A model generated the notes under the pieces. That model was given only the letters and a program-made list of their open reading frames with translations, had not been told where the DNA came from and did not search any database. This document shows positions 42,746 through 55,284 of a stretch of 62,042 nt of DNA, in pieces. The DNA comes from an uncultured delta proteobacterium (GTDB lineage Bacteria; Desulfobacterota; Syntrophia; Syntrophales; Smithellaceae): positions 1 through 62,042 of the forward strand of contig CAIVQG010000025.1 in assembly GCA_903907985.1 (NCBI GenBank), written 5' to 3'. Position numbers and translations under genes: made by a program. How positions within the stretch are numbered: position 1 is the stretch's first letter; each line of letters opens with the position of its first letter.

Positions 42746-42822
42746 AGGCCAGTAGCTCTAATGGATAGAGCGCCGGACTCCAAATCCGGATGCTGGGGGT
42801 TCAAGTCCCTCCTGGCCTGCCA
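42746..42822 (+). tRNA. tRNA-Trp (CCA)
   Basis: 77 bases with CCA. Acceptor AGGCCAG/CTGGCCT, anticodon loop CTCCAAA (anticodon CCA), T-loop GTTCAAGTC. Immediately before secE, the common arrangement. Confidence 0.96.
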
Positions 42823-42850
42823 GTTTTCCCTTTTATTAAAGGTTTAAAAA

Positions 42851-43054
42851 ATGGAAAAAATAAAGTTATTGATGCAAAAGATAAAGCAATTTCTGATTGA
42901 TGCCAAGGCCGAGCTAAAGCGAGTTACTTGGCCGTCACAAAAGCAAACTATGGCATCCACACTGGTCGTAATAATTATCGTTTTCGTCATGGCGATTTAT
43001 TTCGGTATAATTGATTTCGGTTTAGCTAAACTGATTAAATTAATTTTAGGTTAG
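42851..43054 (+). CDS. secE: preprotein translocase subunit SecE
   Basis: 67 residues with one membrane helix (STLVVIIIVFVMAIYFGII), preceded by the amphipathic helix with the conserved ELKRVTWPS motif. This is the minimal single-span SecE, shorter than the three-span E. coli protein. It clamps SecY in the translocon. nusG starts four bases after its stop. Confidence 0.95.
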   Translation: MEKIKLLMQKIKQFLIDAKAELKRVTWPSQKQTMASTLVVIIIVFVMAIYFGIIDFGLAKLIKLILG

Positions 43055-43058
43055 CAAA

Positions 43059-43589
43059 ATGGCTTTTAAATGGTACGTTGTTCATACCTATTCGGGATAT
43101 GAAAATAAAGTAAAAGTGAGCTTGCAGGAAAGAGTTGAACTCGCTAATGCCCAGGCTTCTTTTTCTGATATCCTGATTCCGGAAGAAGACGTTGTGGAAT
43201 TGATTTCGGGAGAAAAGAAAACTTCCAAGCGCAAATTCTTTCCCGGCTATATTCTTGTCCGGATGGAAATGAATGATGAAACTTGGCACATTGTTAAGGA
43301 CACTCCCAAAGTTACCGGTTTTATCGGGAGTAAAGATAAGCCTTCGCCAATTTCGGACAAAGATGTCGAAAATTTAAAGGTCAGAATTGATGAAGGAACT
43401 TTAAAGCCCAAGCCGAAGTTCAAATTTGACGTCGGCGACCATGTAAAAATAATTGACGGACCATTCACCAACTTTGATGGTGTCATTGATGAAGTAAAAC
43501 CGGAAAAAGGGAAACTGCGTGTTATCGTAAGTATTTTTGGCCGGCCGACACCAGTAGAGTTGGATTTTATTCAGGTAATGCAGGGATAA
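43059..43589 (+). CDS. nusG: transcription termination/antitermination factor NusG
   Basis: 176 residues: NGN domain from KWYVVHTYSGYENKVK with FFPGYILVRMEMND, linker, then a KOW domain (VGDHVKIIDGPFTNFDGVIDEV). Binds RNA polymerase and couples to S10 or Rho. Standard length and order ahead of rplK. Confidence 0.97.
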   Translation: MAFKWYVVHTYSGYENKVKVSLQERVELANAQASFSDILIPEEDVVELISGEKKTSKRKFFPGYILVRMEMNDETWHIVKDTPKVTGFIGSKDKPSPISDKDVENLKVRIDEGTLKPKPKFKFDVGDHVKIIDGPFTNFDGVIDEVKPEKGKLRVIVSIFGRPTPVELDFIQVMQG

Positions 43590-43648
43590 TTAATTTATTT
43601 TAGGCTTTTATATAAGCCTGAAAAATTCTTAAGATCAAGGTGATCATC

Positions 43649-44074
43649 ATGGCAAAAAAGGTTATTGCAAATATTAAACTGCAGATTAAAGCGGGAAAGG
43701 CAACGCCATCGCCCCCGATTGGCCCGGCGTTAGGGCAGCACGGTGTCAATATTATGGAATTTTGCAAGGCTTATAATGCATTGACACAAAAGCAGGAAGG
43801 GATGATTATTCCTGTTGTAATTACTGTTTATGCCGATAGGTCATTTACCTTTATTACTAAAACGCCACCGGCTTCAGTATTGCTCAAGCAAGCAGCGAAA
43901 ATTGCCAAAGGGGCAAGTGATCCCAAGAGGGAAAAAGTAGGAATAGTTACGGCCGAACAGGTTAAAGAAATTGCCGAATTAAAATTTAACGACTTGAATG
44001 CCGTAAATATCGAAGGTGCCATCAAAATAATTGCCGGTACGGCTAGGTCGATGGGAATCGAAGTCGCAGGTTAA
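43649..44074 (+). CDS. rplK: 50S ribosomal protein uL11
   Basis: 141 residues, the usual length, from the ATG at 43649 ([18 protein letters not shown]); a GTG three codons earlier is less likely because AAGGTGATC serves as ribosome binding site. [19 protein letters not shown] and the C-terminal RNA-binding domain with [10 protein letters not shown] are present. Part of the stalk base that stimulates GTPases. Confidence 0.97.
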   Translation: MAKKVIANIKLQIKAGKATPSPPIGPALGQHGVNIMEFCKAYNALTQKQEGMIIPVVITVYADRSFTFITKTPPASVLLKQAAKIAKGASDPKREKVGIVTAEQVKEIAELKFNDLNAVNIEGAIKIIAGTARSMGIEVAG

Positions 44075-44092
44075 TAAAAACGAGGTTTTATC

Positions 44093-44791
44093 ATGTTAAG
44101 AAGAGGGAAACGTATATTAGCAGCAAAAGCAAAGGTCGAGCCCACGAAGCGTTACACGCTGAAAGAGGCTACGGAAATGGTTGTATCGATGGCAGGCGCC
44201 AAATTTGATGAAACAGTGGATGCAGCTGTTCGTTTGGGAGTTAATCCTGCTCATGCCGATCAAATGGTCAGGGGAAGCGTCGTTTTGCCCAATGGCCTTG
44301 GTAAAACTGTGAAGGTGCTAGTTTTTGCCAAAGGTGAAAAGGAAAAAGAAGCCCTTGATGCCGGAGCCGACTTAGTTGGAAATGATGAAGTTATTGAAAA
44401 AATAAAAGGTGGCTGGTTTGAATTTGATCGTGTTGTTGCTACGCCTGATATGATGGGTGCGGTCGGCAAAATCGGTAAGATTTTAGGACCCCGAGGACTC
44501 ATGCCCAATCCCAAAGTCGGTACTGTAACTTTTGATGTGGCCAATGCCGTAAAAGAACTTAAAGCCGGTAAAGTTGAATTCCGTGTGGAAAAAGCCGGAA
44601 TTGTCCATTCTCCTGTGGGGAAAGTTTCTTTTGGCGCCGAAAAATTACGCGAAAATATTCAAGCTGTAATAGAAACAATTATCAAATTAAAACCGTCCGC
44701 CAGCAAAGGGATCTATATTAAAAGTGTCTCTCTTTCCAGCACAATGGGTGCCGGTGTGAGAATCGATCCTCTCGATATTAAGAACGCATAA
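44093..44791 (+). CDS. rplA: 50S ribosomal protein uL1
   Basis: 232 residues. [12 protein letters not shown] start, [42 protein letters not shown] hallmark and a [15 protein letters not shown] end. Forms the mobile L1 stalk at the E site; in related bacteria it represses its own operon mRNA. Follows rplK by 18 bases. Confidence 0.97.
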   Translation: MLRRGKRILAAKAKVEPTKRYTLKEATEMVVSMAGAKFDETVDAAVRLGVNPAHADQMVRGSVVLPNGLGKTVKVLVFAKGEKEKEALDAGADLVGNDEVIEKIKGGWFEFDRVVATPDMMGAVGKIGKILGPRGLMPNPKVGTVTFDVANAVKELKAGKVEFRVEKAGIVHSPVGKVSFGAEKLRENIQAVIETIIKLKPSASKGIYIKSVSLSSTMGAGVRIDPLDIKNA

Positions 44792-44820
44792 TGTGCAGCA
44801 GTTAACATATTAAGATAAAA

Positions 44821-44875
44821 GGTCGAAGATAGCAGGTACGGAAGTTTAAACGTAAGGCGGCCTGCCGAGACTCGT
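44821..44875 (+). ncRNA. ribosomal protein L10 leader
   Basis: GGTCGAAGATAGCAGGT, then TTTAAACG and CCTGCCGAGAC: the two arms AGCAGG/CCTGCC and the CGAAGA bulge match the conserved L10-leader fold that binds L10(L12)4 to control rplJL. It lies in the 237-base gap between rplA and rplJ, where this leader is expected. Confidence 0.7.
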
Positions 44876-44922
44876 TATAATAAAAAGAGTTGCTTTATTT
44901 TATTAAGGTAAACAATTTTTGG

Positions 44923-44962
44923 AAAACGGGCATCGGATTTTGGGCAAGATTACCGTTTTTTT
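44923..44962 (+). terminator. attenuator-like hairpin before rplJ
   Basis: AAAACGG (44923-44929) pairs with CCGTTTT (44953-44959), followed by further Ts. It follows the L10 leader and may set the ratio of rplJL to rplKA transcripts, or be the regulated terminator of the leader. Confidence 0.5.
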
Positions 44963-45028
44963 ATTCTGTGTGCGGCTATATTCTCCGGCCTCATGATAAT
45001 AAAAAATTATTGAAAGGAGGCTGATATA

Positions 45029-45553
45029 TTGGATCGGAGAACTAAGGAACAAATTGTATCCGAACTGCAGGTAAAACTTAATAAGGCCAATCTCGGCGTT
45101 TTAACCAGTTTTAGCAAGATGAATGTCGAGAAGATGGAAGCACTAAGAAATGTGCTGCGCAAGTCTAATGCTGAGTTGAAGGTTGTGAAAAACACACTTT
45201 TGCACATTGCTGCGAAAGAAACAGCGTTCAGCGTACTTGCCGATCATTTCAAATGGCCTGTTGCCGTTGTTTTAAGCTACAAAGATCCAGTGGAGCCGAC
45301 AAAGGCTCTTATTGATTTCGCCAGGAAAAATCCGGAACTGGAAATCAAGATTGGTGTACTGGATGGCAAAATCTTAAACAAGAGTGATATTACTCTTTTG
45401 GCGGAGTTACCCAGCAGAGAGGTCCTACTTGGGAAATTGGTTTCTGTCATGGCAGCGGTACCGACTTCACTGGTAACAGTGTTAAGTGGAGTGCCGAGAA
45501 ATTTTGTTCAAGTGCTTAATGCCTATTGTGATAAGAAGCAAACCTTAAATTAA
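45029..45553 (+). CDS. rplJ: 50S ribosomal protein uL10
   Basis: 174 residues from a TTG with AGGAGG 8 bases upstream. The RNA-binding N-terminal domain ([20 protein letters not shown], then [15 protein letters not shown]) and the C-terminal helix that carries L7/L12 dimers are present. A non-ATG start with a strong ribosome binding site fits a gene under translational feedback through the leader. Confidence 0.96.
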   Translation: MDRRTKEQIVSELQVKLNKANLGVLTSFSKMNVEKMEALRNVLRKSNAELKVVKNTLLHIAAKETAFSVLADHFKWPVAVVLSYKDPVEPTKALIDFARKNPELEIKIGVLDGKILNKSDITLLAELPSREVLLGKLVSVMAAVPTSLVTVLSGVPRNFVQVLNAYCDKKQTLN

Positions 45554-45579
45554 TAAAACATACAGAGAGGTATAGGAAT

Positions 45580-45963
45580 ATGTCAAATCAAATTACAAAA
45601 GAAGATGTAGTAACATTTATTGCAGGTATGACCGTATTAGAGCTTTCTGCTTTAGTTAAAGAATTAGAAGAAAAATTTGGTGTTTCTGCGGCGGCTCCGA
45701 TGATGATGGCGGCAGCCCCGGGTGCAGCAGCGGCAGCTCCGGTAGAGGAACAGACCGAGTTCAATGCCGTTCTCACCAGTTTCGGTGCGGAGAAGATTCA
45801 GGTAATCAAAGTTGTTAGGGCTATTACCGGTTTAGGGCTGAAAGAAGCCAAGGATTTGGTGGAGGGAGTGCCCAAGCCGATCAAAGAAGCTGTTTCCAAA
45901 GATGAAGCTGCAGAAATTAAGAAGAAAATTGAAGAAGTTGGCGGAACAGTCGAGATTAAATAA
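45580..45963 (+). CDS. rplL: 50S ribosomal protein bL12 (L7/L12)
   Basis: 127 residues: N-terminal dimerisation domain, Ala-rich hinge ([17 protein letters not shown]), and the C-terminal factor-binding domain with [19 protein letters not shown]. Present in several copies per ribosome, it recruits IF2, EF-Tu and EF-G. Follows rplJ by 26 bases. Confidence 0.97.
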   Translation: MSNQITKEDVVTFIAGMTVLELSALVKELEEKFGVSAAAPMMMAAAPGAAAAAPVEEQTEFNAVLTSFGAEKIQVIKVVRAITGLGLKEAKDLVEGVPKPIKEAVSKDEAAEIKKKIEEVGGTVEIK

Positions 45964-45993
45964 TAATATATAATATATTATTTTAAGGATACT

Positions 45994-48900
45994 ATGGGCA
46001 ATTTTAGAAGAAATTTTGGCCGGGTAAAAAAAGCACTGGATATACCCAATCTAATCGAGATCCAAACACGATCTTATGAAAAATTCCTGCAAAAGGATTT
46101 GCCGCCCACTAAGAGGGCCGATATCGGTTTGCAAGGTGCCTTCAAGAGCGTTTTCCCCATTTCTGATTTTAGCGGAAAATGTTCTTTGGAGTTTGTCAGC
46201 TATAAGATTGGTGATGTCCGGTATGATGTAAGGGAATGCGTCCAAAAAGGAATGACTTATGCTGCTCCTTTGAAAATCGTGGTCAGGCTTGTTGTTTTTG
46301 ATACTGACCGTCTTAATGACGGTAAGATTAACAGGGAATCAAATGAAACAAAGCCGATACGCGATATTAAGGAACAGGAAATTTATTTTGGCGAAATTCC
46401 GTTGATGACGGAAAATGGAACATTTATCGTTAACGGAACGGAGCGGGTTATTGTCAGCCAATTGCACCGCTCGCCCGGCATCTTCTTTGACCATGATAAA
46501 GGTAAAACCGTTGCCAGTGGCAAATTGATTTATTCGGCACGCGTCATTCCCATAAGAGGTTCGTGGCTGGATCTGGAATTTGATTCCAAAGATCTCCTCT
46601 ATATGCGGATTGACCGTCGCCGCAAAATGCCCGTCACTATTTTGCTCAAGGCAATGAACAATTCGACGGAATTTATTCTGAATTATTTTTATACTATTGA
46701 AAAGATAACCATTGAAGGTGAAAAGCTTTGCTTCGCCGTTGATGAGTCTCTGGTCGGTCAAAAAGCACCGGAAGATATCAAGGATCCGAAAAGTGCGGAG
46801 ACTATTGTCAAGAAAGGGCGTAAGCTCACGAAACCCCTTTTGAAGAAAGTAATGGATGCAGGTGTAAAACATATTTCCGTTAAGGAAGCAGATCTTGCGG
46901 GGAAGGTGCTTTCATCTGATATTCGTGATCCGCAAACCGGAGAGATTATTTTCCGTTGTAACGAAGAATTGCCTCTCAATGGTTTGGAAATTGCCAAAGA
47001 GAAGGGCATTTCCGAATTGAAATTCATCCATCTGGATGAAGATTTGGACAATGTTTCCATTCGTGATACTTTGCTGATGGACAAAATCGATACCGCCGAA
47101 GATGCGGTTTTGGAGATATATCGCCGGTTGCGTCCGAGCAACCCGCCAACTCCGGAGACAGCCACAAAATTTTTCAAGAGCCTTTTCTTTGAATCGGAAA
47201 CTTACGATTTGTCGGATGTCGGCCGCGCCAAAATGAATTACAAATTGCGTTTAAATGTGCCGACAAGTATTACGGTTTTACGTAATGATGATATCCTGGC
47301 GGCAGTTAAATATCTGGTTGATTTAAAAAATGGTGTTGGAGAATGCAGCGTAGATGATATCGATCATCTGGGAAACAGGCGCGTGCGTTCCGTTGGGGAA
47401 CTCATTGAAAACCAGTATCGTATTGGTTTGGTGCGCATGGAGCGGGCCATTAAAGAAAAAATGAGTTTGCAGGACATCGAGACGATGATGCCCCATGACT
47501 TAATTAACGCCAAACCCGTCTCTGCCGTAGTTAACGAGTTTTATGGTTCCAGTCAGCTTTCACAATTTATGGACCAGACTAATCCTCTTTCCGAAATTAC
47601 GCACAAGCGCCGTTTGTCGGCATTGGGGCCTGGAGGATTAACGCGGGAGCGCGCAGGCTTTGAAGTAAGAGATGTTCATAATACGCATTATGGCCGTATT
47701 TGCCCGGTGGAAACCCCGGAAGGCCCGAATATCGGCTTGATAGTATCTTTGAGTACCTATGCGCGGGTTAATGAGTTTGGCTTTATTGAAACTCCTTATA
47801 AAATGGTGGAAAATGGTCGTGTAGAGAATGAAATCCGCTTCATGACGGCTATTGAAGAAGAAAACCAGATCATTGCACCTTCTGATCGCCCGTTGGATAA
47901 AAACGGTAAGTTTATGGAAGAACTGATTTCCGTCAGAAAAGGAGATGATTTCATTTCTGTTTTGCCGGAAGATATTAAATTAATGGATGTATCGCCCAAT
48001 CAGCTTGTCTCCGTGGCCGCCGCTCTAATTCCGTTTTTGGAGCATGATGATGCCAACCGAGCGCTGATGGGATCAAATATGCAGAGGCAGGCGGTACCGT
48101 TGATGTGTCCGGAAGTACCTGTTGTAGGCACGGGAATGGAAGCAATTGTTGCCCGTGATTCCGGTGCGGTTCTCTCTGCTCGCAGAGCAGGTATCGTAGA
48201 AAGCATTGATGCCTCGAGAATAATAGTAAGAGCGGATCATCCCGAAGAAGATGGCATTGATACAGGAGTGGATATTTATACCCTGGCTAAATACCAGCGC
48301 TCTAATCAGGATACTTGTTTTAACCAGAAACCGATTGTTGATGTTGGTGAGCGCATTCAGAAAAAAGAAATTCTCGCCGATGGGCCGGCGACAGACAATG
48401 GTGAACTGGCTCTGGGACGCAATGTTATGGTTGCTTTCATGTCCTGGGGTGGCTACAACTACGAAGATTCGATTCTGGTCAGTGAGCGAATTGTTCGAGA
48501 AGACGTTTATACGTCTATACATATCGAAGAATTTGAAACGATGGCCCGCGATACTAAGCTGGGTAAAGAAGAAATTACGCGGGATATCCCTAATGTTGGT
48601 GAAGAATCCCTGCGGAATCTGGATGAAAGCGGTATCATCCGCATTGGAGTTTCGGTTAAACAAGGCGATATTCTTGTCGGCAAGATCACTCCCAAGGGAG
48701 AAACCCAGTTGTCTGCTGAAGAAAAACTGCTACGGGCAATTTTTGGAGAAAAAGCCAGCGATGTGCGAGATACCTCTTTGCGTGTGCCTCCCGGTGTCGA
48801 AGGCACAGTTGTTGATGTCAAGATATTTACTCGCAAAGGCGCCGACAGAGATTTACGTTCCCAGGCGATCGAAGCGGATGCCATCGAACGGTTAACTCAA

Positions 48901-50109
48901 GACAGAGATGATGAAATCAATATCCTGACCGAAACGTTTAGAAAAGATATTACGAAGCTTGTCGTCGGAAAGACGGTAGCTGCAAAAATTATCGATGCCA
49001 AAAAGAAAATCCTTATCAAGAAGGGTGATAAAGTTACAAAAGAAATTTGGGCAGAGATACCTTTTACTTACTGGAAAGAAATTACGCTTGCGGAAAATGA
49101 CAGTTCTGAAGAAAAGTTAACCAATTTGCTTTCTGCTCTCGAGCGCAAAATCGATTTTGTTCAGGCTCATTATGAAGAAAAACTGGAGAAGATTAAGGCC
49201 AGTGATGAGCTTCCTCCAGGTGTGATCAAAATGGTTAAGATTTATGTAGCTATCAAAAGAAAGCTTTCTGTCGGCGATAAGATGGCCGGACGGCACGGCA
49301 ATAAAGGTGTTTTATCCAGAATTCTTCCTGAAGAAGATATGCCGTATTTTGCCGATGGTTCTACCGTAGACATTGTTTTGAACCCTCTGGGCGTGCCTTC
49401 GCGTATGAACGTCGGACAAATTCTAGAAACACACCTAGGCTGGGCGGCGAAAACGATCGGCGAAGGTTTAAATGAGCTTTTAGAAAAAAATAATAGTCTT
49501 AACAGCATTAAGAGTGAGTTGAAAAAAGCATACTCTTCACCTGATTTCGATAAATATATTGATCAAGCTTCACCCGAAGATGCAAAGAAGTTTGTCAGCC
49601 GTCTGAAAAAGGGAATGTTGGTGGCGAGTCCCGTTTTCGATGGTTGTCCGGAAAGCAGGATCAGCGATTTATTAACGATGGCGGAGTTGCCGCAATCAGG
49701 GCAGGCAGTTCTTTTTGATGGAAGAACCGGTGACCCCTTTGATCAGGAAGTTACAGTGGGCATCATCTATATGTTGAAGCTGCACCATTTGGTTGATAAT
49801 AAAATTCACGCTCGTTCCATAGGACCATATTCACTGGTAACACAGCAGCCGCTGGGTGGTAAAGCTCAATTCGGTGGTCAGAGGCTCGGCGAGATGGAAG
49901 TATGGGCAATGGAAGCTTATGGTGCTTCCTATACCCTGCAGGAATTTCTCACAGTTAAATCGGATGATGTGGCGGGCCGGACAAGAATTTACGAATCTAT
50001 TGTCAAGGGTGAGCATACATTTGAACCGGGTTTGCCGGAGTCCTTTAACGTATTAGTAAAAGAACTCCAAAGTCTCGGATTAGATGTGGAATTAGTTGAA
50101 GAACAATAA
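45994..50109 (+). CDS. rpoB: RNA polymerase beta subunit
   Basis: 1371 residues. The rifampicin pocket reads [20 protein letters not shown] with no resistance-type change visible; [25 protein letters not shown] block is seen as [13 protein letters not shown], and the C-terminal [13 protein letters not shown] and [18 protein letters not shown] complete the catalytic side. Length is typical for Deltaproteobacteria. Forms the core enzyme with the beta-prime encoded next. Confidence 0.98.
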   Translation: MGNFRRNFGRVKKALDIPNLIEIQTRSYEKFLQKDLPPTKRADIGLQGAFKSVFPISDFSGKCSLEFVSYKIGDVRYDVRECVQKGMTYAAPLKIVVRLVVFDTDRLNDGKINRESNETKPIRDIKEQEIYFGEIPLMTENGTFIVNGTERVIVSQLHRSPGIFFDHDKGKTVASGKLIYSARVIPIRGSWLDLEFDSKDLLYMRIDRRRKMPVTILLKAMNNSTEFILNYFYTIEKITIEGEKLCFAVDESLVGQKAPEDIKDPKSAETIVKKGRKLTKPLLKKVMDAGVKHISVKEADLAGKVLSSDIRDPQTGEIIFRCNEELPLNGLEIAKEKGISELKFIHLDEDLDNVSIRDTLLMDKIDTAEDAVLEIYRRLRPSNPPTPETATKFFKSLFFESETYDLSDVGRAKMNYKLRLNVPTSITVLRNDDILAAVKYLVDLKNGVGECSVDDIDHLGNRRVRSVGELIENQYRIGLVRMERAIKEKMSLQDIETMMPHDLINAKPVSAVVNEFYGSSQLSQFMDQTNPLSEITHKRRLSALGPGGLTRERAGFEVRDVHNTHYGRICPVETPEGPNIGLIVSLSTYARVNEFGFIETPYKMVENGRVENEIRFMTAIEEENQIIAPSDRPLDKNGKFMEELISVRKGDDFISVLPEDIKLMDVSPNQLVSVAAALIPFLEHDDANRALMGSNMQRQAVPLMCPEVPVVGTGMEAIVARDSGAVLSARRAGIVESIDASRIIVRADHPEEDGIDTGVDIYTLAKYQRSNQDTCFNQKPIVDVGERIQKKEILADGPATDNGELALGRNVMVAFMSWGGYNYEDSILVSERIVREDVYTSIHIEEFETMARDTKLGKEEITRDIPNVGEESLRNLDESGIIRIGVSVKQGDILVGKITPKGETQLSAEEKLLRAIFGEKASDVRDTSLRVPPGVEGTVVDVKIFTRKGADRDLRSQAIEADAIERLTQDRDDEINILTETFRKDITKLVVGKTVAAKIIDAKKKILIKKGDKVTKEIWAEIPFTYWKEITLAENDSSEEKLTNLLSALERKIDFVQAHYEEKLEKIKASDELPPGVIKMVKIYVAIKRKLSVGDKMAGRHGNKGVLSRILPEEDMPYFADGSTVDIVLNPLGVPSRMNVGQILETHLGWAAKTIGEGLNELLEKNNSLNSIKSELKKAYSSPDFDKYIDQASPEDAKKFVSRLKKGMLVASPVFDGCPESRISDLLTMAELPQSGQAVLFDGRTGDPFDQEVTVGIIYMLKLHHLVDNKIHARSIGPYSLVTQQPLGGKAQFGGQRLGEMEVWAMEAYGASYTLQEFLTVKSDDVAGRTRIYESIVKGEHTFEPGLPESFNVLVKELQSLGLDVELVEEQ

Positions 50110-50158
50110 TTGATATACAAGTTTTACTAAAGTTTTTAATCGGACAGGAGAATAAGCT

Positions 50159-53100
50159 GTGGAAGACGTTTTCAGCTATTTTGAAAAACCAAAAAATCCC
50201 ATCAGATTCAATGCAATGAAGATTTCCATTGCTTCGCCGGAGAAGATTCTTTCCTGGTCTCATGGTGAAGTAAAGAAACCGGAAACAATCAACTACCGGA
50301 CATTTAAACCGGAAAGAGACGGGCTTTTTTGTGCAAAAATCTTTGGCCCGGTGAAAGATTACGAATGCCTGTGCGGTCGCTATAAACGGATGAAGCACAG
50401 GGGTGTGGTTTGCGAAAAGTGTGGTGTGGAAGTCATTCAATCCAAAGTACGTCGGGAAAGGATGGGGCATATTACGCTGGCCACTCCCGTTGCCCATATC
50501 TGGTTTTTGAAAAGTCTTCCCAGCCGTATCGGCAATCTCATGGATTTATCATTGAAGGAACTGGAAAAAGTTCTTTATTTTGAATCATGGATTGTGCTTG
50601 ATCCCAAAGCGACTACTTTAAAAAAGAAAGAACTGCTTACCGATGAAGAGTATAGTGAATGCATAGAACAATATGGAGAGAATGGATTTGTTGTTGGAAT
50701 CGGAGCTGAAGCAGTAAGACAACTGCTGGAAGAAATTGATTTAGAAAAGCTTTATGAAGAATTAAGGACGGAAGTTGTCGGCGTTGTTTCCGAGACCAAG
50801 AAGAAGAAGCTGGTTAAAAGACTTAAGGTCGTTGAAGCTCTGCGCAAGTCAGGAAACAAATCGGAATGGATGATCCTAACGGTTCTTCCCGTTATCCCGC
50901 CGGATTTACGCCCCCTGGTTCCGCTTGATGGTGGCCGTTTTGCCACATCGGATCTCAATGATCTATATAGACGCGTTATTAACCGGAATAATCGCCTGAA
51001 GCGCTTACAGGAATTAAATGCTCCAGAAATTATTATCCGCAACGAAAAAAGAATGCTGCAGGAAGCTGTGGATGTCCTTTTTGATAATGGCCGTCGCGGT
51101 CGCGCCATAACCGGTACCAATAAAAGGCCGCTGAGATCTCTTTCAGATATGCTCAAAGGTAAACAGGGCCGTTTCCGCCAGAATTTGCTGGGCAAACGTG
51201 TTGATTACTCCGGCCGTTCCGTTATTACCGTAGGACCGGATTTAAGGCTGCACCAATGCGGTTTGCCCAAGAAGATGGCGCTCGAACTCTTCAAGCCATT
51301 TGTTTATAACCGCCTGTTGGAAAAAGGATATGTTACTACAGTAAAAAGCGCCAAGAAAATGGTGGAGCGGGAAACAGCCGAAGTATGGGATGCGCTTGAC
51401 GAAGTTGTGCGTGAATATCCTGTTATGCTCAATCGTGCGCCAACACTGCACCGCCTCGGTATGCAGGCGTTTGAACCGGTATTGATTGAAGGCAAGGCCA
51501 TCCGTTTGCATCCGTTAGTTTGTACGGCTTTCAATGCCGACTTCGACGGTGATCAAATGGCTGTCCATGTTCCTTTATCCATCGAAGCTCAAACAGAGTG
51601 CCGAGTGCTCATGATGTCAACCAACAATATTTTATCCCCGGCCAATGGAAAGCCGATTATTATTCCCAGTCAGGACATCGTTTTGGGTATCTATTATCTG
51701 ACTCGAGCGAAAAACGATGTCAAAGGCGAAGGAATGATTTTTGCCGATCCGGGTGAAGTTCGTTGCGCTCTTGATGCCGGCGTAATCGATTTGCATGCTA
51801 AAATTAAAGTGCGGATCGATTCCGAATTAAAAGACACAACGGTAGGACGAATTATTCTTTCGGAAATTGTTCCCCCGGAAATTTCTTTTGATGCCGTTAA
51901 TAAGCTGATGAACAAGAAGGAACTGGCTAATTTAATCGACCATTGTTACCGTTTATGCGGTGATAAAACAACGGTGCTGCTTGCAGACAGGCTCAAAGAT
52001 TTAGGATTCAAATATGCGACAGTTTCCGGAATCTCTTTTGCCGTTGGCAATATGATTATTCCGGAAAATAAAAAGCACATTGTTTTACAGGCTGAAAAAG
52101 ATGTTTTAAAAATTCAAAAGCAGTACATGGATGGTTTAATCACTGATGGTGAGCGTTACAATAAAGTTATCGATATTTGGGCGCAATCTACTGAGAAAAT
52201 AGCAACCGAAATGGTGAACGGTATCAGCACGGAAGAAGTAACCGGTGCCGACGGCAAGAAACGGAAAGTGGAGAGTTTCAATCCGATTTATATGATGGCT
52301 GATTCCGGCGCCCGGGGTTCAGGCGTGCAATTAAGGCAATTGGCCGGTATGCGCGGATTAATGGCCAAGCCCTCGGGAGCAATTATTGAAACACCGATTA
52401 CGGCAAACTTCCGCGAGGGATTAACCGTTCTGCAGTACTTTATTTCTACTCACGGTGCCCGTAAGGGTCTGGCTGATACCGCCTTAAAAACAGCCAACTC
52501 CGGGTATTTGACTCGAAGATTGGTTGATGTGGCGCAGGACTGCATAATTACGGAGCGGGATTGTGAAACAGTTGACGGAATTTTTGTTTCCGCATTGATG
52601 GAAGGTGGCGAAATCATTGAAACTGCCGGAGAACGCGTATTGGGTAGAGTTGCCCTGCAGGAGATAAAAGATCCGTTTACCGGTGATGTTATTGTTCATG
52701 CTAATGAGGCTATTGACGAAGCTTTGGCGGAAAAAATTGATCATTCCGGCATTGAACAAGTTAATATTCGATCTGTTTTGAGTTGCCGGGCCAAACACGG
52801 CGTTTGCGCTATGTGTTACGGACGCGACCTAGCTCATGGCCATTTGGTTAACATCGGTGAAGCTGTCGGTATTGTTGCGGCGCAATCTATTGGTGAGCCG
52901 GGTACACAGTTGACCATGAGAACATTCCATATCGGTGGTACGGCTAAATTTGACGAGCATTCCACTCTGGAAGCGCGCCATGACGGTCTGGTCAAATTCG
53001 TGAATTTGAATACAGTCAAAACCAGAGAAAATGACTTTGTGGTTATGAACCGTCATGGTGAAGTACACGTTCTGGATGAACAACAACGGAGCCGTGGTAA

Positions 53101-54253
53101 ATATACGGTTCCTTACGGTGCTCATTTAAAAGTTAGTGATAGCAGCACCGTAAAGCGAGGGCAATTGATGGCGGAATGGGATCCTTTCTCCATACCAATC
53201 CTCGCGGAAGTTGACGGAACAATCAAATTCGGTGACATCATTGAAGGAAAAACCATGCAGGAACAGGTGGACGAAGTTACCGGTCTGTCCCGTAAAGTTA
53301 TTGTTGAATTCAAGGGTGGCGACCTAAGACCGCGTGTTTCGTTGAAAGACAGTAAAGGGAAGACGGCGAAATTGGCAGGCACAAATGCTATGGCCCGCTA
53401 TCTTTTGTCGGTTGGAATCAATATTGTAGTTTCTGAAGGAGACGAAGTCCGAGCCGGAGATATTATTGCGAAGATTCCGCGGGAAACCACTAAAACAAAG
53501 GATATCACGGGTGGTTTGCCCCGTGTTGCCGAATTGTTTGAGGCTCGCAAGCCCAAAGATTTTGCCGTTATCAGCGAAATTGATGGTGTGGTCTCTTACG
53601 GGAAAGATGCCAAAGGTAAACGTAAAATAATCGTTACACCGGAAATTGGTGAAGAAAAAGAATATCTGATTCCGAAAGGTAAACATATCAGTGTCCAGGA
53701 AGGTGATCGCGTTACTCCAGGTGATGCCCTAATGGATGGCATGAACAATCCCCATGACTTACTGGCCATTAAGGGCGAAAAAGAGCTGGCCAGATACCTG
53801 GTTGATGAAGTGCAGGAAGTTTATCGTTTGCAAGGTGTTAAGATCAACGATAAGCATATGGAAGTTATTGTTCGCCAGATGTTGCGCAGGGTTCGGGTGA
53901 CCGATCCCGGTGATACTTTATTCATAGCTGATGAGCAGGTTGAGCGTTATCGTTTCCAGGAAGAAAATGATAAGGTTATGGCTCAGGGTGGCCGCCCGGC
54001 AATTGGTGATCCTTTGCTTCTTGGTATTACCAAAGCTTCGCTCAGTACGCAGAGCTTCATTTCTGCTGCATCGTTTCAGGAAACGACAAGAGTCCTTACC
54101 GAAGCATCTCTTTCCGGTAAGACTGATTACCTAAGAGGCTTGAAAGAAAACGTTATTATGGGTCGTCTGATACCTGCTGGTACCGGTCTGGTTATGTACC
54201 GGAAACTGGGCATTCAGGTCGATGAGCATAATACGGGAATGAATGTTGAATAA
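50159..54253 (+). CDS. rpoC: RNA polymerase beta-prime subunit
   Basis: 1364 residues from a GTG with GACAGGAG upstream. N-terminal zinc site [11 protein letters not shown] and CEKCGV; the catalytic [12 protein letters not shown]; bridge helix and trigger loop around [19 protein letters not shown]; second zinc site [15 protein letters not shown]. The 50-base gap to rpoB and the same strand show the usual rpoBC operon. Confidence 0.98.
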   Translation: MEDVFSYFEKPKNPIRFNAMKISIASPEKILSWSHGEVKKPETINYRTFKPERDGLFCAKIFGPVKDYECLCGRYKRMKHRGVVCEKCGVEVIQSKVRRERMGHITLATPVAHIWFLKSLPSRIGNLMDLSLKELEKVLYFESWIVLDPKATTLKKKELLTDEEYSECIEQYGENGFVVGIGAEAVRQLLEEIDLEKLYEELRTEVVGVVSETKKKKLVKRLKVVEALRKSGNKSEWMILTVLPVIPPDLRPLVPLDGGRFATSDLNDLYRRVINRNNRLKRLQELNAPEIIIRNEKRMLQEAVDVLFDNGRRGRAITGTNKRPLRSLSDMLKGKQGRFRQNLLGKRVDYSGRSVITVGPDLRLHQCGLPKKMALELFKPFVYNRLLEKGYVTTVKSAKKMVERETAEVWDALDEVVREYPVMLNRAPTLHRLGMQAFEPVLIEGKAIRLHPLVCTAFNADFDGDQMAVHVPLSIEAQTECRVLMMSTNNILSPANGKPIIIPSQDIVLGIYYLTRAKNDVKGEGMIFADPGEVRCALDAGVIDLHAKIKVRIDSELKDTTVGRIILSEIVPPEISFDAVNKLMNKKELANLIDHCYRLCGDKTTVLLADRLKDLGFKYATVSGISFAVGNMIIPENKKHIVLQAEKDVLKIQKQYMDGLITDGERYNKVIDIWAQSTEKIATEMVNGISTEEVTGADGKKRKVESFNPIYMMADSGARGSGVQLRQLAGMRGLMAKPSGAIIETPITANFREGLTVLQYFISTHGARKGLADTALKTANSGYLTRRLVDVAQDCIITERDCETVDGIFVSALMEGGEIIETAGERVLGRVALQEIKDPFTGDVIVHANEAIDEALAEKIDHSGIEQVNIRSVLSCRAKHGVCAMCYGRDLAHGHLVNIGEAVGIVAAQSIGEPGTQLTMRTFHIGGTAKFDEHSTLEARHDGLVKFVNLNTVKTRENDFVVMNRHGEVHVLDEQQRSRGKYTVPYGAHLKVSDSSTVKRGQLMAEWDPFSIPILAEVDGTIKFGDIIEGKTMQEQVDEVTGLSRKVIVEFKGGDLRPRVSLKDSKGKTAKLAGTNAMARYLLSVGINIVVSEGDEVRAGDIIAKIPRETTKTKDITGGLPRVAELFEARKPKDFAVISEIDGVVSYGKDAKGKRKIIVTPEIGEEKEYLIPKGKHISVQEGDRVTPGDALMDGMNNPHDLLAIKGEKELARYLVDEVQEVYRLQGVKINDKHMEVIVRQMLRRVRVTDPGDTLFIADEQVERYRFQEENDKVMAQGGRPAIGDPLLLGITKASLSTQSFISAASFQETTRVLTEASLSGKTDYLRGLKENVIMGRLIPAGTGLVMYRKLGIQVDEHNTGMNVE

Positions 54254-54361
54254 AGTTTAAGAAAGCTGAGAAAAAGCTTGACATCTGAGCGCTGAGTTGA
54301 TAGTTAGCAACGCTTTGCTGCTGCTGAGAAATTAGCAGGAAAAGTTAGATCGGGAGGAAAA

Positions 54362-54733
54362 ATGCCGACGATAAGTCAATTGGTTCGCAAAGGCAGAAAC
54401 AAGATACAGAAGAAAACAAATACACCGGCACTGGGAGCTTCACCTCAACGTCGCGGCGTTTGTGTCCGGGTTTATACGACGACCCCCAAGAAGCCTAATT
54501 CGGCTTTGCGCAAAGTTGCGCGAGTTCGTCTCACCAGTGGTTATGAAGTTACCTCTTACATACCGGGTATCGGGCATAACCTTCAGGAACATTCAGTTGT
54601 TCTGGTGCGTGGAGGCAGAGTGAAGGATTTGCCAGGTGTAAGGTATCATATTGTTCGAGGTACACTTGATGCTGTTGGTGTTGCCGATCGCAAACAGAGC
54701 AGGTCAAAGTACGGTGCGAAAAAGCCAAGTTAG
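54362..54733 (+). CDS. rpsL: 30S ribosomal protein uS12
   Basis: 123 residues. Streptomycin-site residues are wild type ([11 protein letters not shown] and the GVRYHIVRG-type loop with DLPGVRY); the Asp of VKDLPGV is the RimO methylthiolation site, and rimO is at 23721. GGGAGG lies before the ATG. Head of the shortened str operon, 108 bases after rpoC. Confidence 0.98.
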   Translation: MPTISQLVRKGRNKIQKKTNTPALGASPQRRGVCVRVYTTTPKKPNSALRKVARVRLTSGYEVTSYIPGIGHNLQEHSVVLVRGGRVKDLPGVRYHIVRGTLDAVGVADRKQSRSKYGAKKPS

Positions 54734-54747
54734 ACGGAGATAGTTAA

Positions 54748-55218
54748 ATGCCAAGAAGACGGGAAATAGTAAAAAGGGATGTTTTGCCCGATCCGAAGTT
54801 CAATAATAAGCTGGTGGCGAAATTTGTCAATTCCTTATTAAAACGGGGTAAAAAGAGCACTGCGGAAAGTATTCTTTATGGTGCTTTTGACATTATTGAA
54901 AAGAAAGTAAAAGAGCAGCCGGTTGAACTTTTCGAGAAAGCATTAAGTAACGTAAAGCCGGTTATCGAAGTTAAATCAAGACGCGTTGGTGGTTCTACTT
55001 ATCAAGTTCCGACGGAAGTTGTCCCCGCCAGACGCACAGCTCTGGCAATTCGCTGGTTGATTACCAATGCTCAGGATCGGACGGAAAAAACAATGCGGGA
55101 AAAGCTGGCCGGTGAATTGATTGATGCCGCCAATAACCGCGGTGGAGCGATTAAAAAGAGAGAAAGTGTGCATAAAATGGCGGAAGCAAATAAAGCTTTT
55201 GCACATTACAAATTTTAA
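54748..55218 (+). CDS. rpsG: 30S ribosomal protein uS7
   Basis: 156 residues: [18 protein letters not shown], the [20 protein letters not shown] loop, and [13 protein letters not shown] end, all typical. Primary binder of the 16S 3' domain. In most bacteria fusA follows directly; here tuf is the next gene after 66 bases. Confidence 0.98.
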   Translation: MPRRREIVKRDVLPDPKFNNKLVAKFVNSLLKRGKKSTAESILYGAFDIIEKKVKEQPVELFEKALSNVKPVIEVKSRRVGGSTYQVPTEVVPARRTALAIRWLITNAQDRTEKTMREKLAGELIDAANNRGGAIKKRESVHKMAEANKAFAHYKF

Positions 55219-55284
55219 TTATAGTGTAGATTGCTTAAACGACAAGAGAGAAGCAACCATTTAAAGTTAAGGAGGTAGATTAAC

